From Candidatus Absconditabacteria bacterium (GTDB lineage: Bacteria; Patescibacteriota; Gracilibacteria; Absconditabacterales; Absconditicoccaceae), in contig JAQUVI010000002.1 in assembly GCA_028693445.1 (NCBI GenBank), positions 6,971-70,970 on the forward strand: a stretch of DNA of 64,000 nucleotides. The letters are read 5' to 3'. The translations under genes were made by a program, and so were the position numbers. The notes under the pieces were generated by a model. That model was not told where the DNA came from. It saw only the letters and a list, made by a program, of their open reading frames with translations, and searched no databases. This document shows positions 28,166 to 38,394 of the stretch, piece by piece (positions within the stretch are counted from its first letter, which is position 1; every line of letters starts with the position of its first letter).

Positions 28166-30442
28166 ATGAAATTACGTTCATCATTGGGTAATGTACCTGT
28201 ATCAAACAACTTTACTAGATTATTGGTAACAGCTTCTTTATTTTTGGTTTTATCTTGATTTCCTCAAAAATTAAAGGCACAAGATAAGGAAAAACCACAA
28301 ATAGAAAATGTAAAAGATAAATATTTTACAAAACTTCTTACAGAGACCCAAAGAGAAATGAATTTAGAAGAAGAAAAAAATAATTTGGAAATAAATAAAA
28401 ATTCTACAAATTCTATTTTAAAAGATTTCCGTTATGAAACTGCTTTTATAAAAGAAAAAAAAGAAGAAACACTTGATTTATATCTAGATAAATTGTTGGC
28501 TGAAATTTCTTGAATAGAATCTCAATCTAAACTATTGTCTTTTTTGGATAAAAATATTAATTTTCTTACTTCATTAAAACAAAGAACTGTTGTTATAGAT
28601 CAAGAAAAAGTTTCTGCTGGTGAAAAAGAGATACGCTTTGATCTTGTAGATACATATATTGCTACATTGACTTCTTTAAAAACATCTTTATCTAAAAATC
28701 AGGATCAGGACAAATTATTGGATCTTTTGTCTAAACCTTCAATAGCACTACTTTTGGAAAAAGCTAAAAAAATTATAACACAGAAAGAATCCGAATATAA
28801 TAATCAAATTAGTTTAAATGATTCGTTGAAACAAGATTATACCCAACTTATTCAATCTGTTTATGATTTAGAGAAAGAAATAACAGATATTTCTATTCAA
28901 CTTCAAGAAAAAAATACTCAATTGAATTTTAGTCAACAAAAATTAGCTACTTTTGAATCTTTGTGAACAAATATAAATGAAAAGGATTTTGTTGAAAAAG
29001 TTGATTTGGTAAATGTTATTTCTTGACTGAAAAAAGATATAGAGGACTTAAAAAAGAAGCTTGAAACTGTAAACGCTGATTTGGTTGTAAAAAGCAATCA
29101 GATTCCTGTAAAAGAAGTTGATATTGATCAAAATATTAGAAAACTTAGTACTGCTCAAAAAGCATTGTTGGATGAGAAAGATAAACAATATGCACAAATT
29201 TCAGAAAATTTCAAACAAGAGTCTATGTCTATGATAAATACTCAAGATAAAAAAATAGAAAATCAGATGATTGTTTTGAAAAAATCTATAGATAAATATA
29301 ATTCTGGAATTGATAGTTTGACTAATGTTTTGCAAAAAATAAATGAAGAAATAGATAATCAAAAAACAGATGAAGAAATAGATAATTTATTTTGATCTTG
29401 AGAAGGTGTTATTAAACAAAGAGAAATCAGAATTCAATGATTGTTGAGAGAACATGTAAAATATTCTCAAGAATTGGAAAACCTCTATTCTATATATAAA
29501 ACAGTTTTATTGCAAAATAAAGAAGCTATTATAAAATTAGAAGAGAATAACCCATTTATAAAGACAGATATTTCGATATTGGAATCAGAAAAACAAGAAA
29601 TGGAACACCTTATTGAATCATTACGTGTAACTATTGATGCTAAAGACAAAGAAAAATCAGAAACTAAAGATGAAACTAGAGTTATAACGCTGATTAATGA
29701 ACTTACCATTTTGTATTCAAATTTACAAAGAGCTGAAACTTCTCTTAAACAAACAGAATCTTTGTTGGAACAAAGAAAGTCTTTTGATGAAAATTATTTT
29801 AAAAGAAAAGATCAAGAGGTAGAACAGATTGATAAAGTTATTGTTTATATTGATAATAATATTTTAGCGTCAAGACATGCTATATGATCTTTTGTATATT
29901 GATATTATATGCAACTAAAAAAAATGGAAATAGAAAATTTACAAACAAAAATATCTGGCGTAGAAAAATCTATTGTATCAAGAAAATCTTCTATAGAATC
30001 AAAAACTGATGAAAGAGAAAATATCGCAGAATCAATAGAATTAAACAGAAAAAGTAATGCGAGACCAGTTGAAATATTGACAAAAGAAAAACAGTTATTT
30101 GCCAAAAGAAATTCATTGGCCTCTGAAATAGAGGGTTTGAAATTGGGATTGGAAAAAGATATTAAATCTTTGGAAGAGTATAAATTAGCTTTGATCGAGC
30201 TTCAGAAATTATTTAAAGAGTTTGCTTTGCTTGCAAAAGAAGATTTGGATGCTTATTTGGATTTTTCTTTTAATGGTTTGGCTTTGAAAGAGTGATTGAA
30301 AAACAATAATTATCCAGTTCCAAAAAAACTACCTATGGATATTTCAGATTTTGCTAGTATAGAAAAATTAATGAACTTTATCAAAGAAACTTGATTGGAG
30401 CCAGCGTTTTCTATGGATGATATAAAAAGTTTATATAAGTAA
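28166..30442 (+). CDS. Large exported coiled-coil protein
   Basis: This 758-aa protein begins with a charged stretch and a signal-like hydrophobic segment (about residues 17-38, LLVTASLFLVLSGFPQKLKA). It then consists almost wholly of charged helices with Leu/Ile heptads in several blocks (KLLTETQREMNLEEEKN, SDIQLQEKN-type, KKDIEDLKKKLET, EEIDNQKTDEEI). Glycine is rare except at block breaks, where most are TGA. The C-terminal 60 residues are a short globular part. It resembles exported filament or division-type coiled coils of the same cells, but no known family is recognised. The last 12 nt overlap the convergent elp3 end. Confidence 0.85.
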
Positions 30443-32266
30443 TTTAACTACATAGGTTCATTCTTTGATATATCATATTTTTTGATAATATTGTTTCACT
30501 CATACACCAGAGATTACTGACAATCTGGTGTATTTTTTTGATTGGGAAATTTGTTCAGCGATTTGCATAAGTTGTTTACCGAATCAAGTGTGTTGTACAC
30601 CTTGTTCTTGAGCTGCTTTTTTGAGCGATTGTAAATTTCCATAGACGTGGAGTTCTCTGATTAATGCGGTATTTGCGCCTAGTCATTCTCGATCTATTGT
30701 CGCATCTTCTTTTGGAAGGAGTAATCTGGCAAATCCATAGAGATATCCTAAGGAGTCTTCGAAACTGATAAAGTACTCAGCGCCTGCGCTGCTGAGATAT
30801 CTTCTAATTACTATATTGGCTGTTTCTTCGTGTGGATTTGGATTGTGTCTGATCTCTCTGCTTCTGGTGTCTAAGGAGATATACTCTCTAGAGGATTTGA
30901 GATCAGGAGAAATTCCTATAATACTTGTCTGTATATCAGAGTCCCCGAGCATCTTTTCATCTTTGGATGCTTGAATATATTCGTCGAATGTAGAGTATTG
31001 CGTGAAGTTTCAGTATAGACGTTTGAAGAAAGGAAATCGTGACTCAATATTCTGATTTTGATTTTTTTGTAATTTTTCGTGGACGAGTTGGTTGAGATTG
31101 GTAACATTGGATCCTGCTGCGATTTCAGTTGCAGGAATATCGCGGATCAATCTCTTGATTCTCGTATAGGGAGGAATAATTGTCGTCAATGTTGTCTCGA
31201 TAATATGTGCGATTTCTTCGGTTTCCAATGGTTTGTATTCACCTGATTTGTAGAGATTGAAGAGTTCGGTGTTGGGAATCACTGATGTCGGATAGAATTT
31301 GATTTCGTCCGGTTTGATGTAGGGATTGTCATATATTTGCTGGAAGGTTCCGATATCTTTTTCCAGGCTAGACTTGTAAAGTCCTGGCATAATATGTACG
31401 CAAAACTTGAATCCATACTGTCTGAGTTTGTGGCAGGCAGCTTCGATTTGGGCAACGGTATGACCTCTCTTATTGGCTGCCAAAACGTCATCGTACATAG
31501 ATTGAATCCCTATTTCCAATCTCGTCACTCCGAGTTTTCTTCGGAGCTGGCAATTGGTATCAGTTACATATTCTGGTCTGGTTTCAATGGTCAATCCGAT
31601 GATTCTATGGGGAGCGGTTTCATTTATTTCGATAGCTTCTTCGATATTTTTGGAGTATTTGATGGTTTCTTGGTTGGTGATGGTATATTTATATCTTTTA
31701 TTTTCTTCTGATTCGTCGAGTCCTTGGTGGTCGATTTCCAATTGATCGAAGGTATTGCAGGCATCATAAAGTCCTTTGATAAATTCGATTTTGTAGTCTT
31801 CTGGATACACATCCCAAGTCCCTCAGAGGACGATCATTTCTATTTTATCGGTATCATGTCCTGATAAATCCAAAGATTTGAGTCTATTATATGCTTGTTT
31901 AATCGGGTCAAAATCATTGAGCAAAGCTCTCGCCGCACCTGGTTCTGTCTTGATGTAACTTTTGGGCATTTCTGGATCGTTGGGACAGAAAATACAGTTT
32001 CCTGGGCACCAGAAAGGCTTGGTAAGTACCTGCACGGCAACAATTCCTGACTCAGACCTAATAGATCTTTTTTTGAGTAATTGCTCGACTTCTTTGTTGG
32101 CAGTAATCTTGCCTGCAGCAAGCATTTCACGGTATATTTGAATCAACGCGACATTACTTACTAAGTCTTTGAGTTTATTGATTTGCGAAAAATTCTTCTT
32201 GAGTTCTTTGAGCTTTTCAAGACTAGGGGACTGATATAATTCGTATATGATGTCTTCTTTGAGCAT
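30431..32266 (-). CDS. elp3: Elp3-family radical-SAM tRNA U34 acetyltransferase
   Basis: This 611-aa protein is a radical-SAM enzyme fused to a GNAT domain. The Cys triad FWCPGNCIFCP is at about residues 86-95. VTRLEIGIQSMYDDVLAANKRGHT is also seen. HIMPGLYKSSLEKDIGTFQQIY and KFYPTSVIPNTELFNLY are typical of Elp3. The GNAT acetyl-CoA site is IRELHVYG ... QHTGFGKQLMQIAEQ ... VISGVGVKQYYQKIGY near the C-terminus. Elp3 starts the carboxymethyl or acetyl modification of tRNA wobble uridine. It stands alone, as in some bacteria and archaea. The stop overlaps the coiled-coil gene end by 12 nt. Confidence 0.93.
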
Positions 32267-32329
32267 AAGGAAAATTAACCGTAAATTGTGGTATTGAGTT
32301 TAGGGAAATATGAGATAAAATCAATAAAA

Positions 32330-32857
32330 CTATTGCTTATCTATCTCTTTTTTCATTTCTTCTGCTATATTTTCTGGGGTATCTGTAGAATAAATCTTTA
32401 TATCGCCAAACCTTTTGTAAATATCAAAACGTTTTCTAAATTTTTGTCTTTCTCTTTCTTCGTTGAGACCAAAACCCCTAGATAATTGTCTTTTTATTAC
32501 GATGTCTGTGCTTTCTTCTTTGGATTCAGAGGGGAGTAGTAATATTGATAATCATTTTTCTTGGATAGTTTTTTTGTGGTTATCTGTCAACTTATCCATA
32601 TTTTCATGGACTAAAAACCCTGATGAAAGTACAAATACACAATTTTCAGAATTTTCTTCTAATAATTTATAAAATAATTTGGAGTTTTCTAGGCAGTATT
32701 TTTCGTATCATTGTTCTGGTATGTAATTGCTTATATTCCCTATTTCTTTGCAAAATTCTTTATCTAAATCGATAAATTTGTATTGAAGTAATTCAGCTAA
32801 AATTCTGCCACTTGTTGATTTGCCTACTCATCAAGGGCCGATGATAAAAATGTTCAT
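32330..32857 (-). CDS. Shikimate kinase-like P-loop kinase
   Basis: This 175-aa protein has the P-loop IIGPGGVGKSTSGRILA at residues 5-21 and FIDLDKEFC, the DxD-like segment of shikimate kinase. VFVLSSGFLV is in the lid region, and an Arg-rich LSRGFGLNEERERQKFRKR corresponds to the later Arg motif. The fold is AroK-like. No other aromatic pathway gene is in the window, so the substrate may not be shikimate. It is followed by the HD gene upstream at a 28-nt gap. Confidence 0.78.
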
Positions 32858-32884
32858 TGTTGTTGGATAAAGTAAAATCAGAAT

Positions 32885-33370
32885 CTAATCTGAATAGTTT
32901 TCTAGTAATCTGAAAGCGTTTTCACTCATACCTTTTAAAAAAGCAAGATCCTTATCATTGATAGGAAATGTTCAATATTCTAAAACTATTTCTATGATAT
33001 CTGAATCAATGATACTAAGTTTATCAGCTAATTGAAATATTTTTCATTCTTTTGTGGTTGGTATTTTCTTATTTCAATGATTTAGAATACAATCCTTTAA
33101 AATATCGTTTATTTCGTATCATAATTCTTCTAATATTGATAAGCTGAAATCAGAATGATTATCCATGTCTTTGGCATATCATATGTCATGTACTCGTCCA
33201 GCAATTTCAAAAACTTCAGTATCTATTCAGATTTTTTTAGCAATCATTTTTGCTACTTTAGCAACTTTTTCGGAGTGTATCAAAAAGAATTCTCTATGAT
33301 CAACAGGGTTGATTTGTTTGGCTATATCTAGTGCAATTTGTTTTGCTTCAGGTATAGTTAATGTTTTCAT
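32885..33370 (-). CDS. HD-domain phosphohydrolase
   Basis: This 161-aa protein has the HD metal motif. HSEKVAKVAKMIAKKIG gives the first His. GRVHDIGYAKD carries the central His-Asp pair, DNHSDFS the next His and ILNHGNKK another. The small size and the order suggest a YqeK- or YfbR-like hydrolase of nucleotides or nucleotide derivatives; the substrate is not decided. It is in line with the kinase-like gene downstream. Confidence 0.85.
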
Positions 33371-33440
33371 AGTGGTTGGAGAAATAAAATCAGAATCTAA
33401 TTGTTTATATGTATTGAAATAGGATTTTCAATTATAAAAA

Positions 33441-33461
33441 AAGCCCGGATATACAAGGCTT
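33441..33461 (-). terminator. Terminator of the 157-aa gene
   Basis: Stem AAGCC/GGCTT with a T run on the minus strand, 7 nt beyond the stop at 33468. Confidence 0.65.
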
Positions 33462-33467
33462 AAAATT

Positions 33468-33941
33468 TTATTCGTAAGGGTAAAGAGGAATTATGAATTC
33501 TTCTTCTCCTTCTTTGTAAGCACATATTCCAAACAACCTCCAATCATTAGCTCTTTTTTCACCAAAGAAACTCATAGGAAATGCATCTTTAATAATAATT
33601 TGTCTAAAAAATACATTTATTTTTTTGTTTCCTTTTACTAATGTTAGGTTGCATGGGTATTTACGTTCTCCTAATATATTATTCCATTCGTCCCAATTTG
33701 GAAATCCTTCGGGGATAAATCCAATAAACGAATCTAATAACTGATACTCTTTATCTTGATTACCAAGACGATGCTTTTTTTTATTCATCTTTACCTCCTG
33801 TATTGGATTAGAAATAGATACTTCAAGAACTACTTGAGAACCAAAAGCAGAATTTATATTCTCTTTGATTCTTTTTTCTAGTTTTTTTCTTCTGAAGATA
33901 AGGGAATAATAAAGCACGATATTGTTGATTAGATTTTTCAT
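33468..33941 (-). CDS. Hypothetical protein
   Basis: This 157-aa protein is not recognised. It begins with an amphipathic segment (LINNIVLYYSLIF) and a basic helix (RRKKLEKRIKEN). A beta-rich domain with aromatic residues follows, FIPEGFPNWDEWNN and NDWRLFGICAYKEGEEE. Unlike its neighbours it contains no in-frame TGA and is open under either code. That is unusual here and may mark recent acquisition or chance. The mutually open reading under both codes makes its origin worth checking. Confidence 0.65.
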   Translation of the reverse strand: MKNLINNIVLYYSLIFRRKKLEKRIKENINSAFGSQVVLEVSISNPIQEVKMNKKKHRLGNQDKEYQLLDSFIGFIPEGFPNWDEWNNILGERKYPCNLTLVKGNKKINVFFRQIIIKDAFPMSFFGEKRANDWRLFGICAYKEGEEEFIIPLYPYE

Positions 33942-34034
33942 AATATTTTGTTTTATGTTTATTTTTTATAATATATACATTTTATAATAAAAGTCAAGTA
34001 TAAGTTGATTATGAGAAAATTGGATTATCGTTTG

Positions 34035-34067
34035 GATTCCCGCTCCAACAGACAAGGCGGGAATGAC
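34035..34067. repeat. Interspersed palindromic element
   Basis: GATTCCCGCTCC...GGCGGGAATGAC, 33 nt, between the 157-aa gene and murI. It is the CCCGC/GCGGG arm variant. Confidence 0.85.
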
Positions 34068-34122
34068 AAAAGAGTAATAGTGAAGATTCTGTTAAAAATA
34101 GAAATTTCAATGATTGGGAGTA

Positions 34123-34908
34123 TTATTTTATTTCAACTTGTTTCGCCTTTATTTCTTCTCATTTGATTCTGTTTCCTATAATAGAAAATTGCTCTGCAGA
34201 GCCTGTTGTATAATACGTAATTTGTCCACCTGTTGTCAGTTGATCCTTGATTTCAGGGTGTCTTTCTAAATAATTTCCAAATTTAACTGCAGCTTCTTTG
34301 GAAGGATCTATGATTTCTCATATAAAAAATTTTTCTATATGTCTTGTAAGTATAGGAAAGTGAGTACATCACAAAATAAGTGTGTCTATATTGTCAAATT
34401 TATTGATATGTTCTTGAACAACGAAATCTATTTCTTCTTGGTTGGCTTCACCTGATTCTATTAATTCAACAAGTTTTGGAGCCATAATAAATTGAAAATC
34501 AGGATTGTTTTTTCCTCCAAATTTATGAAAAAGATCAGTATAAATGTTTGATAAAATAGTTGCCTGAGTAGCTAGAATTCATATTTTTTTTTTATTATCG
34601 TCTTTGAGTATTTTTTCTACTCCGGGAATAGTTATAGAAAGAACTTTTTTGTCTGGATATTGTTCTTGTCGACTTCTTACTGCATAGGCTGCGGCTGTAT
34701 TACAAGCTAGAATAACCATTTTTGCTCAGTGGTCGAAAAGTCGTTGGATTCCGTTGAAAGTTAATTGTTTAATTGTATCTCATTGTTTGTTTCCAAAGGG
34801 GCAGTTTTTGCTATCTGCTAGAAATATATAATTGTATTGTGGATATAGTTTTTGGAAGTCTTTCATGGTTTGTAATCCTCCAAATCCACTATCAAAAAAT
34901 CATATCAT
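34123..34908 (-). CDS. murI: Glutamate racemase
   Basis: This 261-aa protein has FFDSGFGGLQTM (residues 4-15) with the racemase Ser/Gly motif, VILACNTAAAYA with the first catalytic Cys and LILGCTHFPIL with the second. Length is standard. It makes D-glutamate for peptidoglycan, which murD (35012-36256) adds to UDP-MurNAc-alanine. The two are divergent and probably share the 103-nt region between their starts for regulation. TGA encodes the second residue group (MIGFF) and others. Confidence 0.93.
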
Positions 34909-35011
34909 TGTTCTGATTTGTATTTAAAAATTTATATTGTTATTTTTAAAGGAATATGTACATATTCAATAAGGTATTTCAAGGAAACATTTTATTCTTC
35001 TTGTTTTGTGT

Positions 35012-36256
35012 ATGATTGTAGTATTTGGAAAAGGGAAAGTTGGAAGTGGAGTGACTCATTTGTTGTCTCTATTGGATATTGAACATGTAATTATGGATGA
35101 TCAGGATCTTGATGATGAAATTTTATCTCAGGCTGATGTGATTTTGGTATCACCCGGAATTAAGCAATCTCATTATGTACATCAAAATTACGCAAAAAGC
35201 ATACAATCAGAACTACAATTTCTTGCTGGGTTATTACCAAAGATTAATTTACCAAAGACTACATGGATAGGAATTACAGCAACTAATGGAAAATCTACGA
35301 CAACTTGGGTAACATATAAAGTATTGAAAGATATGTTTCCCCAAAAAAATGTTTGGATAACTGGAAATTTTGATGCACCTGTTTCAGAAAGTTTAGCACA
35401 AATTATAGAACAAAATAAACAATCTGAAGAACATATTTTTGTAGTGGAATGTTCGTCTTTTATGCTTTATGGACTTCGTGATTTTAATTTTGATTATAGT
35501 ATTCTATTGAATGTTGCTAGGGATCATCTGGACTGGCACAAAGATTTTGATGAATATCAAGAGAGTAAGTTGACGCTCTTGCGTCGTACAAAAGGCGCCT
35601 TTTTTGTGCCAGCGAGCAGTCGGGAAGTTCTCGATGACTCTCTCAAAAACCGCGGAACCAAAGTAGAGGAGTCATTTGATCTTAGTGAAACAAAATTTAT
35701 AGGTAGACATAATCAAATAAATCTATCCGTCATTAGGGATTTGATATTTGAATATAGTCAGAATTGTTGATTATCTTTGGAAAATATTAAAAATAGTTTT
35801 TTTGAAATAATAAAAAAAGTTGAGCCATTACCTCATCGTTTGTGATTGATCCGTGAAATAAATTGAATTAAAATTTATGATGATGGAATTTGTACGTCTT
35901 CTCATTCTTTGGCTGCAGCATTATCGTCGTTTGAAGAAAAAGTTGTGTTGATTGCATGATGATATGATAAATGAGATGATTATAATTGTTTGTCAGAATT
36001 ATTTCTTTCTAAGGTTTGATATGCAATATTAATTTGACAGACTACATTGAAATTTGTTGAAGTTTGTAAAATAACATGAGTTCCTTATTTGATTGTTTCG
36101 TCTTTACAAGAAGCTTTGGAAACTGCATTAGAACAAGCAAAAAAACTTGCATTGACTCAGGTGGTGTTTAGTCCATGATCAGCAAGTTTTGATATGTTTA
36201 AAAATGTATATGATAGGGTAGAACAGTTTGAAAAAGTTGTTGCTAATCTCCAATAG
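35012..36256 (+). CDS. murD: UDP-N-acetylmuramoylalanine--D-glutamate ligase
   Basis: This 414-aa Mur ligase has an N-terminal Rossmann part (VVFGKGKVGSGV). The ATP P-loop is ITATNGKSTTT (about residues 89-99), and VVECSSFML and NVARDHLDWH follow as in MurD. GRHNQINL starts the central-to-C-terminal part. The C-terminal FSPGSASFDMFKNVYDRVEQF is the typical MurD ending. It acts on the step after murC and uses D-Glu made by murI next door. The ATG at 35012 was preferred to an in-frame TTG at 35006. The 3' end overlaps the convergent gene by 14 nt. Confidence 0.93.
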
Positions 36257-37799
36257 CTTGATCAGTTCGTTCGTTTGCCTTTGTCTTTCTTGCTTTTGCT
36301 CATTGAGGGTATATACTTAGATTTTTTTCTTCTTTGTGAAAATAGTTTCGATTACTGAGTGATGTATAATAATTTAGATTATTGTTTGCTCCTGGGATAT
36401 TTATTTTAACGATATCTTGTTCTTTGTTTAGAAGGTAGTTGAAAATTTTATTTTCAGCATTTTTTTTGTGTTCGTCTGTGATTTTTTTCATAGATCAATT
36501 ATATCATCAAAGACTAACTAATTCTGCGTTTCCTCAATATTTTTCTGCTTCTAATATACTTTTATCTATTGCTTCTCTAATATATCTATGGATTATTGAA
36601 TAAGGAATATATCATTGTAATCTCGAAAGGGCTCTAATTTTCTTTTTGCAATCAAAAATAAGATGATGAGCATATCCAGTTTCATTTTTATTATCAACTA
36701 AATTAATCTGAATTTCACACGAATGTCATCCTAAATTTCCACGAATTTTTACATCTTTATAGTCTTTATTGTTTTTTCATTTTGTGATATCTTCATTTAA
36801 TGATTTATAAATTTCAGCATAAAAATCAGGATCGAGTTTGCTAGCATTTTCCCTAACAAAGTTTTGACTTTCTTCTAGTCATTCTCCAAAAATATTTTTA
36901 TAAGAAATTTCGCCTGATTTATTGAGTACATGTATTCGTATATATTCCAAAAGTAATAAAGCTTCTTCTTTTGTCTTTACTTCATTTCTTATTCCGTATA
37001 TATCTTTGATAACTTCTACACTATCATATTTTGGGTCAGATAATTCTTTTACAAGTATTTGTTCTTTTCTTTTTACTCTTCCAGCACAATTAAAAAGTAT
37101 ATTTCATTTTAATGATTTTTCACATCTTGTTTGAAGCTTTATATAACGAAAATCATTTTCTTCGTTATTTATGTTTTCTGAAGCATTATTTCCTTTATAA
37201 TCAAGAAAATGGGAAAAAAACATATTTTGTTTAATTTCTCAAAATTCTTTTTCGGCTTTGTCTATTTTCTCTTCATTGGTTTTGATATCATTGATAGCAT
37301 ACGCTATTTTAAGTAATGAACAATGAATTTGTCTTGTGGCTGATGGATTTTTTTGACTACCTGAATGGCTAAAAAAATCTCGTACTTCTTTGGTATTTGT
37401 TAGTTCTATCTTGTCACTATTTTTATTTTTGTTCCATTTTTTTACAAAACTTGAGCCAACATTGCGAAGAAGATAATTATTATAATATTCTAAAGCTTCG
37501 TTTATTATTGTGTTAATATATTGTATTCCTTCTTTTGTACATTCAGCTTTATTACGATCAAATAATATAATTCATGTTTGTTTTTCTAATTTACTAAACA
37601 TGTTGCTCAAAAGAAAAGAAAAATTATGTTTTGATAATCATTTAGTATTAAAAATATCGAGAAGAGATCAAACTTTATCTCATCATTCACCAGATGTTAT
37701 TGCAGAAAAAATTATTTCACTATATGTTTCGTTTTTTTCGTATTTTTGATTTAGAAATACATCTATTTTTCCATGTCATTCTTGCCTTGTGTTTTTCAT
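36243..37799 (-). CDS. Large hypothetical protein, possibly RelA/SpoT-like
   Basis: This 518-aa protein is not securely recognised. It is helical and charged in its N-terminal two thirds. In the C-terminal half it has DYKDVKIRGNLGGHSCEIQINL followed by GYAHHLIFDCKKKI. The CEIQI and HH...DCK pattern resembles the product-binding strand of RelA/SpoT-like and related nucleotidyl/phospho-transfer folds. I see no clear catalytic acidic strand to prove it. No signal peptide. It stands as a single gene, ends in a 14-nt overlap with murD and starts 136 nt from the next plus-strand gene. Confidence 0.7.
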
Positions 37800-37934
37800 A
37801 TAATCTTTGTATAAACTAAAAAAACTACTTATTATATAATATTTTATTAAAAAAGCAAGTTTTTTTGGAAAAAAGCTTGATATTAGGCTATAGTTGTTTA
37901 TAATAGTTGATGTATTAAAACAAAATCCAAAAAT

Positions 37935-38300
37935 ATGAATGAATTTATTCCTGAAACCAAATCTCTTGTTGTTGAAGAGAGCTCTCGATTTTATGATGAG
38001 AAACAGCTTTTGTCTATTTTGGAGTATTTGTATTCCAATAGAAAAGCGAAAGCTATTGATGTTTTAAAATTTGAAAGTTTTTTTGAGGTTTTTAAAATCT
38101 CTATGCAACCTATAAAGTTGGAGATAAAAGGTTGTTGTGTTAGTTATTTAGGAAGTGTTTTGTTTATCTTAGGGCCAACAAAAGCTGCTGAACATAATGC
38201 TTCTTGTGTTATTCGTGATTTAATCAACATTTTTTACAAAGGAGGTAAGATTCTTTATAAAAGAGATGTTGATGATATGATTGTTTTTCAATCTTTATAA
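37935..38300 (+). CDS. Hypothetical small soluble protein
   Basis: This 121-aa protein has no match I recognise. It starts MNEFIPETKSLVVEES. KGCCVSYLGSVLFILGPTKAAE in the middle is the only hydrophobic part. A basic FYKGGKILYKRDVDD is near the end. It contains no in-frame TGA. A strong terminator follows within 1 nt of its stop, so it seems expressed. No function is proposed. Confidence 0.7.
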   Translation: MNEFIPETKSLVVEESSRFYDEKQLLSILEYLYSNRKAKAIDVLKFESFFEVFKISMQPIKLEIKGCCVSYLGSVLFILGPTKAAEHNASCVIRDLINIFYKGGKILYKRDVDDMIVFQSL

Positions 38301-38314
38301 GGGGCTATTGCCCC
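38301..38314 (+). terminator. Rho-independent terminator
   Basis: Stem GGGGC/GCCCC with loop TATT and a run of eight T, directly after the stop of 37935-38300. Confidence 0.92.
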
Positions 38315-38335
38315 TTTTTTTTATTATAAAAGTTG

Positions 38336-38365
38336 TTGAAAGTAACCGGATAATAGATATATAAA
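38336..38365 (+). promoter_or_regulatory. Putative promoter of the second S41 protease
   Basis: TTGAAA (38336-38341) and TATAAA (38360-38365) are spaced by 18 nt, 29 nt before the ATG. Confidence 0.5.
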
Positions 38366-38394
38366 GTTATTACTTTATTTATATTTTTATAGTG

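Noticed and set aside
31337-31711. A plus-strand open frame of 124 codons across elp3.
   Set aside because: elp3 on the minus strand has continuous radical-SAM and GNAT motifs there, so this frame is the antisense shadow.
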